Positions 18,687 to 27,790 are shown, counted from the first letter of the stretch. The stretch: 64,000 nucleotides of DNA from Streptomyces humi (GCF_001005085.2 NZ_LBMU02000021.1:62001-126000), one strand, 5' to 3'. Made by a program: numbers and translations. The notes: a model not told the origin generated them from the letters alone.

Positions 18687-19886
18687 TCAGTTGGCGCTGA
18701 GCAGCTTCAGCTCGGGGTGGGCGGTGCCGCCCTCGATCGCCGTGGACGAGATGTGGGACATCACGCGCTCGTCGACCGGGTCGTTCGCCGGGTCGTCGTG
18801 CACGACGAGGTGCTCGTACGTCGTGGCGCGCTGCGCGGGGACCCGGTCCGCCTTGCGGATCAGGTCGATGATCTCCAGGCGGTTGGAGCGGTGCTTGGCG
18901 CCGGCCGAGGAGACGACGTTCTCCTCCAGCATGATCGAGCCGAGGTCGTCCGCGCCGTAGTGCAGGGACAGCTGGCCGACCTCCTTGCCGGTGGTGAGCC
19001 AGGAACCCTGGATGTGCTGGACGTTGTCGAGGAAGACCCGGGCGATCGCGATCATCCGCAGGTACTCGAAGAGCGTGGCCTGCGTGCGGCCCTTCAGGTG
19101 GTTGTTCTCGGGCTGGTAGGTGTACGGGATGAAGGCCCGGAAACCGCCGGTGCGGTCCTGGACGTCCCGGATCATCCGCAGGTGCTCGATGCGTTCGGCG
19201 TTGGTCTCGCCGGTGCCCATGAGCATGGTCGAGGTGGACTCGACGCCCAGCCTGTGCGCCGTCTCCATGATCTCCAGCCAGCGCTCGCCGCTTTCCTTGA
19301 GGGGCGCGATGGCCTTGCGGGGGCGCGCGGGCAGCAGTTCCGCGCCGGCGCCCGCGAAGGAGTCCAGGCCGGCCTCGTGGATGCGGGTGATGGCCTCCTC
19401 GACGGAGACACCGGAGATCCGGGCCATGTGCTCGACCTCGGAGGCGCCGAGGGAGTGGATGACCAGCTGCGGGAACGCGTCCTTGATCGCCTTGAAGTGC
19501 TTCTCGTAGTACTCGACGCCGTAGTCCGGGTGGTGGCCGCCCTGGAACATGATCTGGGTGCCGCCGAGCTCGACCGTCTCCGCGCAGCGGCGCAGGATGT
19601 CGTCGAGGTCGCGGGTCCAGCCCTTGTCCTTGTCCTTGGGTGCCGCGTAGAACGCGCAGAACTTGCACGCCGTGACGCACACGTTCGTGTAGTTGATGTT
19701 CCGCTCGATGATGTACGTCGCGATGTGCTCGATGCCCGCGTACCTGCGGCGGCGCACGGCGTCGGCGGCGGCCCCCAGCGCGTGCAGCGGGGCGTCGCGG
19801 TAGAGGGCGAGCGCCTCTTCCGGGGTGATCCGCCCACCGGCTGCGGCACGGTCGAGGACGGACTGAAGGTCGGCCTTCTCGGTCAC
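18687..19886 (-). CDS. mqnC: Cyclic dehypoxanthinyl futalosine synthase
   Basis: This radical-SAM enzyme of the futalosine menaquinone pathway cyclises dehypoxanthinyl futalosine to its cyclic form. The 399 residues contain the radical-SAM cluster C70-x3-C74-x2-C77 (CVTACKFC), the GGTQIMFQGG strand and the LMGTGET motif. The GTG at 19886 has an AAAGGGA ribosome site 7 bases upstream and is preferred over the TTG at 19907. It is followed closely by the small amidohydrolase-like gene. With mqnA and menG in the window, this shows that the organism makes menaquinone without chorismate-to-isochorismate chemistry. Confidence 0.96.
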   Translation of the reverse strand: MTEKADLQSVLDRAAAGGRITPEEALALYRDAPLHALGAAADAVRRRRYAGIEHIATYIIERNINYTNVCVTACKFCAFYAAPKDKDKGWTRDLDDILRRCAETVELGGTQIMFQGGHHPDYGVEYYEKHFKAIKDAFPQLVIHSLGASEVEHMARISGVSVEEAITRIHEAGLDSFAGAGAELLPARPRKAIAPLKESGERWLEIMETAHRLGVESTSTMLMGTGETNAERIEHLRMIRDVQDRTGGFRAFIPYTYQPENNHLKGRTQATLFEYLRMIAIARVFLDNVQHIQGSWLTTGKEVGQLSLHYGADDLGSIMLEENVVSSAGAKHRSNRLEIIDLIRKADRVPAQRATTYEHLVVHDDPANDPVDERVMSHISSTAIEGGTAHPELKLLSAN

Positions 19887-19959
19887 CGGGCGCGTCCCTT
19901 TCGTCAAGGCTTGTGGACGGACCGAACCAGCCTACGCCAGCCCCTCCGGCCGCCCGACC

Positions 19960-20724
19960 TCAGGCCGTGTACGCACCGATCAGCAGTCCCGCGAACGCCC
20001 CCGCGATCAGGAAAGGACCGAACGCTATCGCCGTCTTGCGTCCGGCCCGCCGTACGACGACGAGCGCGCCGCCGTACAACGCGCCCAGGACGAAACCGGC
20101 GAAGGTGCCGAGCAGCACGGTGGGCCAGCCGTACCAGCCGAGTACGGCACCCGTGCCGAGCGCCAGCTTGACGTCGCCGAAGCCCATGCCGCCAGGGTTT
20201 ATGAGGAAGAGGACCACATATCCGGCGCCGAGGGCGAGGGCCGCGTAGAGGGAGGTGAGCCAGTGCCCGGCGTGCTCGGGGAGCAGCGCGGCCACCCCGA
20301 GGAGGGCGAGCGCGGCGGCCGCGAGGGGCAGGGTCAGCGGGTCGGGGAGGCGCTGCACCCGGAAGTCGACGGCCGCGAGCAGCACGCAGACGGGGGCCAG
20401 CAGCAGCCAGACGCCCAGCTCCGGACGGGTACCCGTGGCGAGGGCCAGCGCGGTACAGACCAGAGCGGTCGCGAGACCGAGGGGGGTGGCACGGGAACCG
20501 TACCTCCCGTGCCGCGGGTCCGTGGTCTCGGCGTCCCGCGTGCACGGTGCGCATCGGGCGGGTCCCAGCCAGCCCGCGATCCGGTGGCCCGCCGGGCACT
20601 CGCTGTGCCACTGCTCTCCCGCCGGTGCCGAGAAGCGGTACGCGGCGCGGGGCAGCAGGGCGCCGGCCGCCGCGCCCCAGAGGGCTGCGGCGGCCGGGAG
20701 CGCCACGTCCGGCGCGGTGGTCAT
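19960..20724 (-). CDS. Prepilin peptidase (A24 family)
   Basis: This integral-membrane aspartic protease cleaves the leader of type IV-like pilins. The 254 residues contain the two catalytic aspartates, D120 (AAVDFRVQRLPD) and D184 in the GFGDVKL motif, and about six membrane helices. The N-terminal region has cysteines (C43, C58, C61) reminiscent of the zinc-binding part of full PilD proteins. The natural substrate is the Flp pilin encoded at 27539-27790. The ATG overlaps the stop of the LysM/BTAD gene (ATGA), so the two are co-expressed, away from the main Tad operon. Confidence 0.92.
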   Translation of the reverse strand: MTTAPDVALPAAAALWGAAAGALLPRAAYRFSAPAGEQWHSECPAGHRIAGWLGPARCAPCTRDAETTDPRHGRYGSRATPLGLATALVCTALALATGTRPELGVWLLLAPVCVLLAAVDFRVQRLPDPLTLPLAAAALALLGVAALLPEHAGHWLTSLYAALALGAGYVVLFLINPGGMGFGDVKLALGTGAVLGWYGWPTVLLGTFAGFVLGALYGGALVVVRRAGRKTAIAFGPFLIAGAFAGLLIGAYTA

Positions 20725-23700
20725 CCCGTCGCGGCGGCGCCGTCGCGCCAGGTCGGGAGGAGTTCGTCGAGAAGGGCCTCGGTACGCGGGGGCAGACCGC
20801 GCGCGCCGCTGCGGGCGACGAGTTCGGCCGCGAGGGCACGGACGCGGTCCGAGTCGCCCGTGGCGTGCGTGGCGCGCAGCAGCTCGTTCCACAGGCGCTC
20901 GTCCGCCGGGGCGGTCTTCAGTGCCGCGCCGAGCGCCTCGATGGCCTTCTCCGCACGGTCCTTCTCCAGGTGGAACGCGGACAGGGCGAGGCCGATGTCG
21001 GCGACCAGCAGCGGCAGCTGGGCGTCGATGATCTCGTGGGTGAGCCAGCGGTAGCGGCCCTCCGCTCGGTCGGCGAGCAGCGGGCCGCGGACCAGGACGA
21101 GCGCGTCGGTGAGGAGCCGGCCGCGGACCGCGCGGCTGTCTACACCCTTGCCCTGGGTGGCCTCGTGGTAGAGGGAGCGCAGCACGTCGAGGTCGGAGAC
21201 GACGGTCTTGGCGAGCACGAGCCGGCCGGTCGCGTCGGTCCGCAGGCGCGGGCTGCCGTCCGGGTCGGTGCCGAGCCAGCCGCGCAGCCGTTCCAGGAGG
21301 GCGTCACGGACGTCCTCCGTCACCCCGCGCGGCCACAGCGCGGACGACAGCACGCGCGGGTGCACGCCCTCGCGGTGCAGCAGGAGCAGCGCCAGGGCCT
21401 CGTGGAGCAGGGCGCTGCGGTCCCCCTCCGGGCTGTCGAGACCGATGATCTCGTACGGCCCGACGAGGCGCGCGTACACCGCGGGACGGCCCTGTTCGCT
21501 GATGTCGACCAGGAACGGCGGGGCGTTGGTCGGACCGTCCGGGTCGCCCTCGGGGTCGGCCTCCACGAACAGCTCGACGACCGCGCGCTGTTGGACGGCG
21601 GGCAGCAGCTGGGCCTGGAGTTCGAGGCCGAGCAGCGGGGCGAGGAGCCTGCCGTCCGGGGTGATCTCCATCGCCCAGGCGGCGCCGGGCAGGTCACCGC
21701 TCTCGGTGCCGACCAGGTAGCCGATGCCCAGCCGGGCGGCGTCGGCCGCGAGTTCGGCCAGGCGCACCGCGTCCTCGGCGGACGGCTGGGTGGCGAGCAG
21801 GACCAGGTTCGGCGCCCAGCGGGTGTGCTGGGCGGGCCCGGTCCGGCCGGTGAGGACCGAGTGGTGGTCGGCCGCGCCGAGCGCGCCCCGGCGCTGCCGG
21901 GTCTCGGCCTCCATCGTCTCGAACAGGGCGTCCACGTCGTCGAGGTGGCGCAGTCGGCTGGGGGCGAGCGGGGTGAGGTCCGCGCCGAAGCCGACGAGCG
22001 TGATGGTCATCCGGTCCGACCAGCCGTTGGTGGCGAGTTCGGCGGCGACGGAGGCGAACACGGCGGCCCGGTCGGCCTCCCGGCCGCTCAGCGAGACGAT
22101 GCCGGGCACGGCCTCCAGGTTGAGCAGCAGCCGTGCGTCGTCCATGGTGCCGAGGCTGACCAGACCGGGGTACGGCGCGGCGGCGTCGGTGTCCTCGTAG
22201 CGCTCGGCGTCCGCACGGGACAGCGTCCAGAAGGTCTGGTCCTGGCCGAGCTGCCAGGGCGCCGGGGGTTTGCCGGCCGGCTGGGCCAGTTGCAGATGGA
22301 GGTCGCCGTGGCTGAGCCAGGCCGCGTAGACGACAGGCAGCGAACGGGACTCGGCGGTGAGGGCGGCGGCCAGTCCGCGGAGCGACAGGTCGAGCAGCCG
22401 TACGCCCTCCGGGTCCGCGCCGACCAGCAGCGCGTCCTGCACGTCCTGGGCGTCGCCGGTCGGGGTCGGCGGCTCCATGCCGCGCCGGCCGCCGACGGCA
22501 CCCAGCGCCGACTGCCACAGGGCCTGCCGGCGCCGGCGGCCGAGGGCGGCGAGCAGGCCGGCGGCGAGCAGGGGGGAGCCGAGGAGGGCCTCGGGCAGGC
22601 CGAAGGAGTGACCGAAGGAAGGACCGGCGGAGTGACCGGAGGAGTCGCTGCCGGACTCCTGCACGTGTGTCGCGGGGGTGCCGGCGTCACCGGCCGGGCG
22701 CCGGCTCGGCACGCTGATCCGGGCCGTGGCGCCGTCCTGGTCCGCGTGCTGCCCGCCGCCCTGCTCCTGGTGCTGCTGCTCCTGGTGCTGCTGCTGGGCG
22801 TGGTCGCCGGTCTTCGCGTAGTCGCCGATCTGCTCCCGGACCTCGGGCGAGACGTGCGCGTCGGGGTTCTCGACGAGTTCGCCGCCGTGCGCGTCACCGG
22901 GCATCTCCATGATCCAGCCGGGGCGGATCAGACTGGCCTCGGAGAGCCGGGAGCCGTCGGGCTGGATGCGGTCCTTGTTGAGTTCGTAGATCTCCTTGTA
23001 CCGGCGGCCGTCGCCGAGGTGGCGCTGCGCTATCTCCCAGAGGGAGTCGTGGTGGCGGCCCTCGGGCGGCTGGATCCGGTAGTACTTCGTGGCGCCGTGC
23101 GCGCCGGTGCCGCCGTGCTCGGCCTGGGCCGCGACATGGCCGGCCTGCTCGGCGAGCGCGGCCGCGGTGTTCTTGGCCTGCTCCTGCTGCTGGGCGAGGA
23201 TGCCGGGGGTCGCCTGCGCGGCGGCGACCGTGCCCTTCTGGTTGCCCTCCAGGCTGTGGCCGAGCTGCGAGAGGCCCGGGGTGAGGCTGGCGGCGGTGGC
23301 GCCGACCAGCAGCAGGGCGGCGACCAGCTGGCGGGCGAGCAGCTGGCTGGGGCCGGCGCCGGGGACGCGGCCGGGCAGGCCGACGCCGGAGACGGCGGCC
23401 TTGACCTCCACCAGCACGCAGGCGGTGAACTGGGCCCAGGCCAGCCAGACGATGACGGTCAGCGCGTTCAGGAACGTCTCCACGCCGATCGGCTGCGACA
23501 GCCAGTCCATGCTGGGGGCGCTGCGCGGCAGCGGCCAGCCGACGGTCACGGCGAGGGCGCCGGGGACGCCGACGACGAGGACGAGCAGCACCACGAAGGC
23601 GAGGAAGGCCTTGACGAAGTCCCCGAAGGAACGCCGACGCATCCGCACCGGCTGAGGGGTCCGGTTCCGCGGACCCGACGGGCTCCCCGTCGGTCTTCCC

Positions 23701-23729
23701 GTCGAGCCTGATGTGCTGCGTCGCGCCAT
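20721..23729 (-). CDS. Membrane protein with LysM domain and BTAD-type C-terminal domain
   Basis: This 1002-residue protein has membrane helices near 41-63, 87-108 and 134-150. A LysM-like domain follows (about 215-277, KYYRI...DSLWEIA...NKDRI...IMEMP), then a low-complexity His/Gln segment and another short hydrophobic stretch. A long middle region precedes a C-terminal bacterial transcriptional-activator-like (BTAD) helical repeat (about 850-1000). LysM binds peptidoglycan, while BTAD repeats are usually found in SARP regulators. No DNA-binding domain is obvious. The ATG has an AGGA ribosome site. Coupling to the prepilin peptidase suggests a role in Tad pilus assembly or its control; this is inference. 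Confidence 0.82.
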   Translation of the reverse strand: MARRSTSGSTGRPTGSPSGPRNRTPQPVRMRRRSFGDFVKAFLAFVVLLVLVVGVPGALAVTVGWPLPRSAPSMDWLSQPIGVETFLNALTVIVWLAWAQFTACVLVEVKAAVSGVGLPGRVPGAGPSQLLARQLVAALLLVGATAASLTPGLSQLGHSLEGNQKGTVAAAQATPGILAQQQEQAKNTAAALAEQAGHVAAQAEHGGTGAHGATKYYRIQPPEGRHHDSLWEIAQRHLGDGRRYKEIYELNKDRIQPDGSRLSEASLIRPGWIMEMPGDAHGGELVENPDAHVSPEVREQIGDYAKTGDHAQQQHQEQQHQEQGGGQHADQDGATARISVPSRRPAGDAGTPATHVQESGSDSSGHSAGPSFGHSFGLPEALLGSPLLAAGLLAALGRRRRQALWQSALGAVGGRRGMEPPTPTGDAQDVQDALLVGADPEGVRLLDLSLRGLAAALTAESRSLPVVYAAWLSHGDLHLQLAQPAGKPPAPWQLGQDQTFWTLSRADAERYEDTDAAAPYPGLVSLGTMDDARLLLNLEAVPGIVSLSGREADRAAVFASVAAELATNGWSDRMTITLVGFGADLTPLAPSRLRHLDDVDALFETMEAETRQRRGALGAADHHSVLTGRTGPAQHTRWAPNLVLLATQPSAEDAVRLAELAADAARLGIGYLVGTESGDLPGAAWAMEITPDGRLLAPLLGLELQAQLLPAVQQRAVVELFVEADPEGDPDGPTNAPPFLVDISEQGRPAVYARLVGPYEIIGLDSPEGDRSALLHEALALLLLHREGVHPRVLSSALWPRGVTEDVRDALLERLRGWLGTDPDGSPRLRTDATGRLVLAKTVVSDLDVLRSLYHEATQGKGVDSRAVRGRLLTDALVLVRGPLLADRAEGRYRWLTHEIIDAQLPLLVADIGLALSAFHLEKDRAEKAIEALGAALKTAPADERLWNELLRATHATGDSDRVRALAAELVARSGARGLPPRTEALLDELLPTWRDGAAATG

Positions 23730-23952
23730 GGCGGGTGTCCTGGGGTCGTGTGGGGACGGAGTGGGCCAGGGGCGCAACGAGTCTGTCGAGGTCCCCTTGA
23801 CGATCCTATTGACTGGCACCGACAGCGTCGAAGGGGGAGAACGGCCAACTGCCGCCCGCTTCCTCCCGGTCCCGCAACCCCTGCCCGATTGGCCGGACAT
23901 ACCTGCACGGGGTCCACACACCACGACGTCACCGCCCGGCGCATCCCCTCCG

Positions 23953-24303
23953 TCAACCGCCGATCCGCAGGGACGACAGGAGGAAACGGGTCAGGGCGGA
24001 GGTGGGGAAGGTGATCGCGGCCACCCCCTCCTCCGCCCTCAACTCCACGACCGTGCGCGCCGTTCCGTAGGGGCGCACCTGGACGTTGCCGAGCGCGGCC
24101 GGCGCCGCCAGGCCCTCCTCCAGCAGGGCGCGGGCGAAGGTCCAGGTGACCTCCTCGCCGTCCAGGGAGATCCAGGGCGGGAAGACGAAGTGCACCGCCT
24201 GCGGGTCCGCCGAGGTGTAGCGGAGCGTCGCGGGGACCGCCACCTCCTGCTCGTCGGCGGTGAGCAGGCGGGCGCCGGTGGGCTGTTCGACGGTGATGGG
24301 CAC
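23953..24303 (-). CDS. SsgA-like protein (SALP), short form
   Basis: SsgA-like proteins occur in morphologically complex actinobacteria and control septum-site choice and spore-wall assembly. This 116-residue member matches the family fold: VPATLRYTSADPQAVHFVF, then DGEEVTWTFARALLEEGL, GNVQVRPY and the C-terminal ALTRFL. It ends about 20 residues earlier than classical SsgB, which carries an acidic tail. The GTG start has a GGGAGAA ribosome site. It is transcribed divergently from the ECF sigma gene. Which SALP paralogue it is cannot be said. Confidence 0.88.
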   Translation of the reverse strand: MPITVEQPTGARLLTADEQEVAVPATLRYTSADPQAVHFVFPPWISLDGEEVTWTFARALLEEGLAAPAALGNVQVRPYGTARTVVELRAEEGVAAITFPTSALTRFLLSSLRIGG

Positions 24304-24506
24304 AGGTCTTCTCCCGGAGTGCGGTGCGGTGGTGGGCCGTCCTACTCCTCTGAGCGCGTTGCGGGCCTCTCATTACGCCGGAAACACAAGCAACTTGGGT
24401 GATGTGCGTCACTTCCTGACGCACGCGAAACTTTGCTTGAAAGTTTTGTCATCTACTCTGACAAACCCTTTCCCCGCCACTCCGCCGGCAACTGGAGCGT
24501 TCCGCC
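24304..24506. promoter_or_regulatory. Divergent promoter region, SALP / sigma factor
   Basis: About 200 bases separate the two divergent genes. The part next to the sigma gene is A/T-rich (24370-24480, with repeated TTTG and ACAAG). Promoters for both genes must lie here, but I cannot assign boxes with confidence. Confidence 0.45.
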
Positions 24507-26081
24507 ATGCACGACGGTTCCTCTGCACTCATCAGCACCGCCGCCTACACCCGGATCTACGAGGAACAGCAGCCGCGTCTGGTCGCGTACGCCCGTTCCC
24601 TCACGCGGAACACCTGGGTCGCCGAAGACCTCGTCGCCGAGGCGCACTTCCGGGTCTGGCGGCGGCTCGCCGAGGGGCACGAGATCGACAACGTGTCGGC
24701 GTACCTGACGACGACGGTCCGGCACCTGGCCTACGCGGCCGGCGGTGCCGTGCGCGAGACGCCCCGGGATCCGCACGACGCCGAGCAGGCGGTGGCCGGC
24801 CGGGACGGCGACGACCCGGCCGACCGCGTCTCCTCCGTCGACCTCCTCGTGCGGGTGCTGGGCCAGTTGCCCGAACGCTGGGTCAAGGCCCTCTGGCTCG
24901 CCGAGGCCGAGGGTCAGCCGCTCGCTCAGATCGGGCCGCAGCTGGGCACCAAGGACGGGGCCACCGCCGTACTGCTGCACCGCGCCCGCGAGGGGATGCG
25001 GCAGGCCTTCCTGCGCACCCAGACCGGTGCGCCGGACGACCCCGCCTGCCAGGTCCACTGGAGCCGGATGCCCGCGTACGTGCGCGGGGCCGCCACCGAG
25101 CGGCAGTCCGACCGGCTGCTCGGGCACGTGGACGGCTGCGAGGACTGCCGGACCCGGCTCGCCGCCCTGATGCGGGCCAACGACCGGCTCCCCGCACTCG
25201 TCGGCCCCGCCCTCCTGGTGTTCGCGGTCGGCGGTACGGCCGGCAGGTTCCTGCTCACCCTCACCGCCGCCGGGGCCTCGACGGGCGCGCACGGGGGCGG
25301 GAGCGGGCTGCTGCACGGGATACGGCAGGCCACCGGCATCGGCGGTACGAAGACGCCGGTGGTGGCGGCCGCGGGTGCGATGGCCGCCGGCGCCGCGGCC
25401 CTGGTCCTGGTCCTCGGCCCGGGCCAGGCCTCGCCGGCCCCCGCCCAGCGGACCCCGGTCGCCGACGCGCCGGCCGCCCAGGTACCGGTGACCGAGGCGC
25501 CCGCGGCACCGGCGAGCACCCCGTCCCCGACCGCGCCGGAGACCGCCACGGGCGGGAGTGACGGGGGCGGTACGACCGCGGACGCCACCGCCCCGGTCGG
25601 TACGGCCGTCCCCCCGACGTCGGAGGGAACCGGAGCCGGAAACGGGTCCGGGAGCGGTGACGGCGACGGGAGCGGAGACGGGAGCGGGAACGGAGACGGA
25701 AACGGCGGCGGGGGCACCGACACCGCGCCGCCGACCGCGCCGGAACCGGCACCACCGGCCACCAAGGACCCCGCCCCACCGTCCACGCCACCGGTCACGA
25801 CGGACCCCACACCACCCGCCACCACCGACCCCACACCACCCGCCACCACCCCACCGGCCACGACGGACCCCACGCCACCGGCCGAGCCGACGGACCCCAC
25901 TCCCCCGGCCGGACCCACCGACCCCGCTCCTGTGGACCCACCGCCCGGTGACGACGACTGCCCGCCCGGGCACGGTGACACCGGCGACGGCACGAAGCCC
26001 GGCGGCAAAGGCAGAGCCGACGGTGCCGGGGACGTGGAACAGCCCCCCGCGCGACACCGGCCGCACCCATCCGCTCCGTGA
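24507..26081 (+). CDS. ECF sigma factor fused to zinc-finger, membrane and Pro/Thr-rich module
   Basis: This 524-residue protein begins as an ECF sigma factor: region 2 about 15-80 (AEDLVAEAHFRVWRRL) and region 4 about 112-168 (LPERWVKALWLAEAEGQPLAQIG). It continues with a ZAS-type zinc motif normally found in anti-sigma factors (C181, then H207-x3-C211-x2-C214). Two hydrophobic segments follow (about 231-255 and 283-308), and a long tail rich in Pro, Thr, Gly and Asp with TDPTPP-type repeats that would be outside the cell. A sigma and its restraint thus appear in one chain, as in the ECF groups with C-terminal extensions. The ATG has a GGAG site. Confidence 0.88.
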   Translation: MHDGSSALISTAAYTRIYEEQQPRLVAYARSLTRNTWVAEDLVAEAHFRVWRRLAEGHEIDNVSAYLTTTVRHLAYAAGGAVRETPRDPHDAEQAVAGRDGDDPADRVSSVDLLVRVLGQLPERWVKALWLAEAEGQPLAQIGPQLGTKDGATAVLLHRAREGMRQAFLRTQTGAPDDPACQVHWSRMPAYVRGAATERQSDRLLGHVDGCEDCRTRLAALMRANDRLPALVGPALLVFAVGGTAGRFLLTLTAAGASTGAHGGGSGLLHGIRQATGIGGTKTPVVAAAGAMAAGAAALVLVLGPGQASPAPAQRTPVADAPAAQVPVTEAPAAPASTPSPTAPETATGGSDGGGTTADATAPVGTAVPPTSEGTGAGNGSGSGDGDGSGDGSGNGDGNGGGGTDTAPPTAPEPAPPATKDPAPPSTPPVTTDPTPPATTDPTPPATTPPATTDPTPPAEPTDPTPPAGPTDPAPVDPPPGDDDCPPGHGDTGDGTKPGGKGRADGAGDVEQPPARHRPHPSAP

Positions 26082-26120
26082 CCCACCGGCAGCAGGCCCG
26101 CAGGCAGCACGCCCGCAGGC

Positions 26121-26582
26121 TCAGCCGACCTCGTTCTCTGCGGTTGCCTCGCCGTGGACCACGATGGCGCCGCCGTAGAACATGCCCGTGAAGACCGGCT
26201 CGTAGGTCAACTGGACCTCGACCCGCACCTGTTGCGCGTCAGCGGCGGTGCAGTGCGTGCCCGCGATGTCGGCGGCGGACATGTCCATCTCGCGGGCGAA
26301 GGTCTTCACCCGTGCGTCGCAGTCCTGGAAGTTGATCGGCGCGGTGCCCTGCCCCTCGTACAGCTCGTCCAGGTCGATGTCCTGGGCCGCGTAACGGGCC
26401 GCCTGTTCGGCGATGTCGGCGGCGCGTTCGCGCTTGGAGATGGACAGGCCGCCGTCGATGACGAAGGCGGAGAGCGACAGGAAGACCAGGGCGAAGATGA
26501 TGACCGCACCGGCGCCCGAGCCCCGGTCGTCCAGGCGGAGCCGCCGGGCGGTCCACCAGGCGCGCAGCACGGCGAGGCTCAT
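26121..26582 (-). CDS. TadG/TadE-like pseudopilin
   Basis: This 153-residue minor pilin-like protein of the Tad (Flp) secretion system is the last gene of the leftward Tad operon. The N-terminus ends in DDRGSGAGAVIIF, a prepilin-like site followed by a hydrophobic helix (about 24-45) that would be processed like Flp. The rest is extracytoplasmic with two cysteines. It has the N-terminal feature of TadG-type proteins but is short. The start overlaps the preceding tadE-like stop (ATGA). Confidence 0.82.
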   Translation of the reverse strand: MSLAVLRAWWTARRLRLDDRGSGAGAVIIFALVFLSLSAFVIDGGLSISKRERAADIAEQAARYAAQDIDLDELYEGQGTAPINFQDCDARVKTFAREMDMSAADIAGTHCTAADAQQVRVEVQLTYEPVFTGMFYGGAIVVHGEATAENEVG

Positions 26583-27055
26583 GCCGCCCTCCGGAACGGG
26601 TCGAGCGGTGAGGAGAAACTCGCGGTGAGCGTCGTGGGGATGTCCAGGCCCAGCATGGCCAGGCCGCGCACCTCGCAGCTCACCTCGACGGTGAAGATGC
26701 TGTCGGGTTCGAAGCCCTGGCTGGTCTGGACGACGGAGACCGGCCCCGAGCAGACGTCCGAGAGGTCGGCGTCGGCGGCCTTCCGCGCCTCCGACATGGC
26801 CGTGGCGTGATCCTTCTGGATGGAGCCGGCGCGGGCCGCGTCACGGGCGGCGCCGTCGATCGCGCCCCGGCCGTCCACGAGTTGGCCGAAGGCGACCAGC
26901 ACGAGAATGAACAGGATCATGACGGGAGCGAGGATGACGACCTCGACGGTCGACAGCCCCCGGTCGTCCGGCGTCCCACGCCTCTCGGTCCCGCGCACTA
27001 CGGTCTCGCGCACTACGGTGCGGCGCACTACGGTCTCGCGTACTTCGGAGGTCAT
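26579..27055 (-). CDS. TadE-family pseudopilin with repetitive N-terminus
   Basis: This 158-residue protein has a TadE-type segment, DDRGLSTVEVVILAPVMILF, with the glycine and the +5 glutamate expected for prepilin peptidase cleavage, then a membrane helix and an extracytoplasmic domain with two cysteines. Before it lies an Arg/Thr/Val repeat (RETVV, RRTVV, RETVV, RGTERRGT) encoded by 15-base tandem repeats. That part of the N-terminus may be non-essential, or the true start may be farther in. The ATG shares bases with the upstream stop (TGATG). Confidence 0.85.
   Translation of the reverse strand: MTSEVRETVVRRTVVRETVVRGTERRGTPDDRGLSTVEVVILAPVMILFILVLVAFGQLVDGRGAIDGAARDAARAGSIQKDHATAMSEARKAADADLSDVCSGPVSVVQTSQGFEPDSIFTVEVSCEVRGLAMLGLDIPTTLTASFSSPLDPFRRAA
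26993..27048. repeat. 15-bp tandem repeat encoding the N-terminus of a TadE-like protein
   Basis: Units GCGCACTACGGTCTC or GCGCACTACGGTGCG begin at 26993, 27008 and 27023, with a fourth degenerate copy at 27038. Because the unit is five codons long, copy-number change would keep the reading frame. Confidence 0.8.
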
Positions 27056-27510
27056 CAGTTGTCCTCCACGAACCGCTCGACCGGCCCCGACGACTGCGCG
27101 TGCACCGTCAGGTCCAGGCCCGGGAACACCGTCGGGATGCGCGCCGAGATCTCGACGCCGACCGTGTCCTGCTCCGGCTGGAGCATCTTCACGTCGGGCG
27201 ACAGGACCAGCTGCGGCCCGAGTTGGCTGATGTAGGAGTCGACCACGTCCCGGGCCTCGCCGCGCCAGGCGCCGGGTTCCGCGTCGGCGGTGGCGCGGGC
27301 CTTGCGGGCGCCAGCCTGGGCCGCCGCCTGGGCCACGTGGTCGGCGAAGAAGTACAGCGCGAACTGCACGGTCGCGAAGATCATGAAGAAGAGAACGGGG
27401 GTGAGCAGCACGAACTCGATGGCCGTCATGCCCGAGTCGCCCGAGTCGCCGCGCGCGGCGGCCGCCCGGCGGCGCAGCCATGCGTTCACGTCCACAAAGA
27501 CCCCCGTCAT
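27055..27510 (-). CDS. TadE-family pseudopilin
   Basis: This 151-residue Tad pilus minor pilin has a prepilin-type site and helix (GDSGMTAIEFVLLTPVLFFMIF, with E at +5 relative to the Gly/Met junction) near residues 26-48. A predicted helical and beta extracytoplasmic part follows. It is the first of two tandem TadE-like genes and lies 28 bases downstream of flp. The tandem pair resembles the tadE/tadF arrangement. Downstream coupling is by TGATG. Confidence 0.86.
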   Translation of the reverse strand: MTGVFVDVNAWLRRRAAAARGDSGDSGMTAIEFVLLTPVLFFMIFATVQFALYFFADHVAQAAAQAGARKARATADAEPGAWRGEARDVVDSYISQLGPQLVLSPDVKMLQPEQDTVGVEISARIPTVFPGLDLTVHAQSSGPVERFVEDN

Positions 27511-27538
27511 CCCCGTTTCGTCCCCGTCGTACGCCTGG

Positions 27539-27790
27539 TCAGCAGGTCTTGCTCGCGCTGGCGCCCTTGATGCAGTCGCCGACCTTGTTGGCGCCGTCGC
27601 TCAGCGCGGCGTTGATGATGGCGGCCACGACGCCGACGATCGCGACGACGACCGCGGAGATGATGACCCACTCCACGGCGGAGGCGCCGCGGTCGAGTTC
27701 GCCGGAGCGGGCGCGCTGCACCCGGCCCCGCAGGAAGGTGACGAGGAAGTCCACCGCCGGGATCCCGGTGCTGAAGTTCCGTCCGTTCAT
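27539..27790 (-). CDS. Flp-family type IVb pilin
   Basis: This 83-residue precursor is the major pilin candidate. The sequence DRGASAVEWVIISAVVV shows the prepilin cleavage point after RG and the Glu at +5, followed by one long hydrophobic helix. The leader is about 35 residues. The C-terminus contains two cysteines (C73 and C83) that could form a disulfide. The prepilin peptidase at 19960-20724 is the expected processing enzyme. An RBS-like GAGAGGACA lies upstream of the ATG. Confidence 0.88.
   Translation of the reverse strand: MNGRNFSTGIPAVDFLVTFLRGRVQRARSGELDRGASAVEWVIISAVVVAIVGVVAAIINAALSDGANKVGDCIKGASASKTC

Noticed and set aside
20547..23711. Rightward open frame of over 1000 codons opposite the LysM/BTAD gene
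   Set aside because: It mirrors the codon structure of the real leftward gene; high G/C third positions keep antisense frames open. It has no ribosome site and no recognisable domain.
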